The notes under the pieces: model-generated | The model's input: the letters and a program-made list of their open reading frames with translations, nothing else | Databases searched by the model: none | What the model was told of the DNA's origin: nothing | Shown here: positions 20,282 through 20,401 of the stretch, piece after piece | Layout of the letters: each line of letters opens with the position of its first letter | Position numbering within the stretch: the first letter of the stretch is position 1 | Source: Fomitopsis serialis | Lineage: Eukaryota; Basidiomycota; Agaricomycetes; Polyporales; Fomitopsidaceae | Assembly: GCF_022376445.1 (NCBI RefSeq) | Contig: NW_025955570.1 | Span: forward strand, 1 to 20,401 | DNA: 20,401 nucleotides | Direction: 5' to 3' | Made by a program: the position numbers and the translations under genes

Positions 20282-20401
20282 TCGTGGGCCGTACCGCGGG
20301 CTGAGATGGGGCGTCCGGGGGACTTAGATCGACGCCGCGGCGCGGCCGCGCGCGGGCACCTGAGGGACTTTCGCGGATTTATGGGAGGCTGCGCGGCCGT
20401 G
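20282..20401. other. 3' flank of the seven-helix gene
   Basis: 120 bp of GC-rich sequence after the stop, probably 3' UTR. Nothing else is seen before the window ends. Confidence 0.5.

Overview
The window reads as nuclear DNA of a basidiomycete fungus, most likely an agaricomycete and possibly Polyporales. The evidence is compact genes cut by many 43-76 nt GT-AG introns, GC-rich coding sequence, short intergenic gaps, and a seven-helix membrane protein of a type common in mushroom-forming fungi. Every gene call below rests on an exon chain I read by hand: splice sites, phases and family motifs agree.

Layout, left to right. (1) 3'-half of a transketolase-like thiamine-diphosphate enzyme (+). 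(2) A divergent beta-tubulin (+) split into 24 exons, with 9-nt and 6-nt microexons and one GC-AG intron. (3) A decayed membrane-protein-like gene (+). (4) A DUF1479/YbiU-type iron/2-oxoglutarate-oxygenase-like protein (+). (5) Cyanase (-), tail to tail with it. (6) The succinate dehydrogenase assembly factor SDHAF3/Acn9 (-). (7) A vacuolar-type Ca2+/H+ exchanger (-) with 20 exons, an 8-nt microexon and a +1 frame break at a UUU-UGA site. (8) Cytochrome c oxidase subunit IV (animal subunit Vb) (+), divergent from the exchanger across 388 bp. (9) About 4.1 kb without a recognisable gene. (10) The seven-helix membrane protein (+), whose last exon has a frame break.

The genes do not form one pathway. 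This is mostly housekeeping content: carbon metabolism, cytoskeleton, cyanate detoxification, two respiratory-chain proteins and calcium transport. I see no cassette that looks like a new defence, mobile or biosynthetic system. The strongest unusual signal is splicing architecture: three microexons of 6-9 nt are each needed to keep family-conserved length and frame, in two neighbouring genes. Second come two single-base frame breaks in otherwise intact genes. Sequencing or assembly indels explain them most simply, although the one in the exchanger sits at a stop codon in a slippery context.
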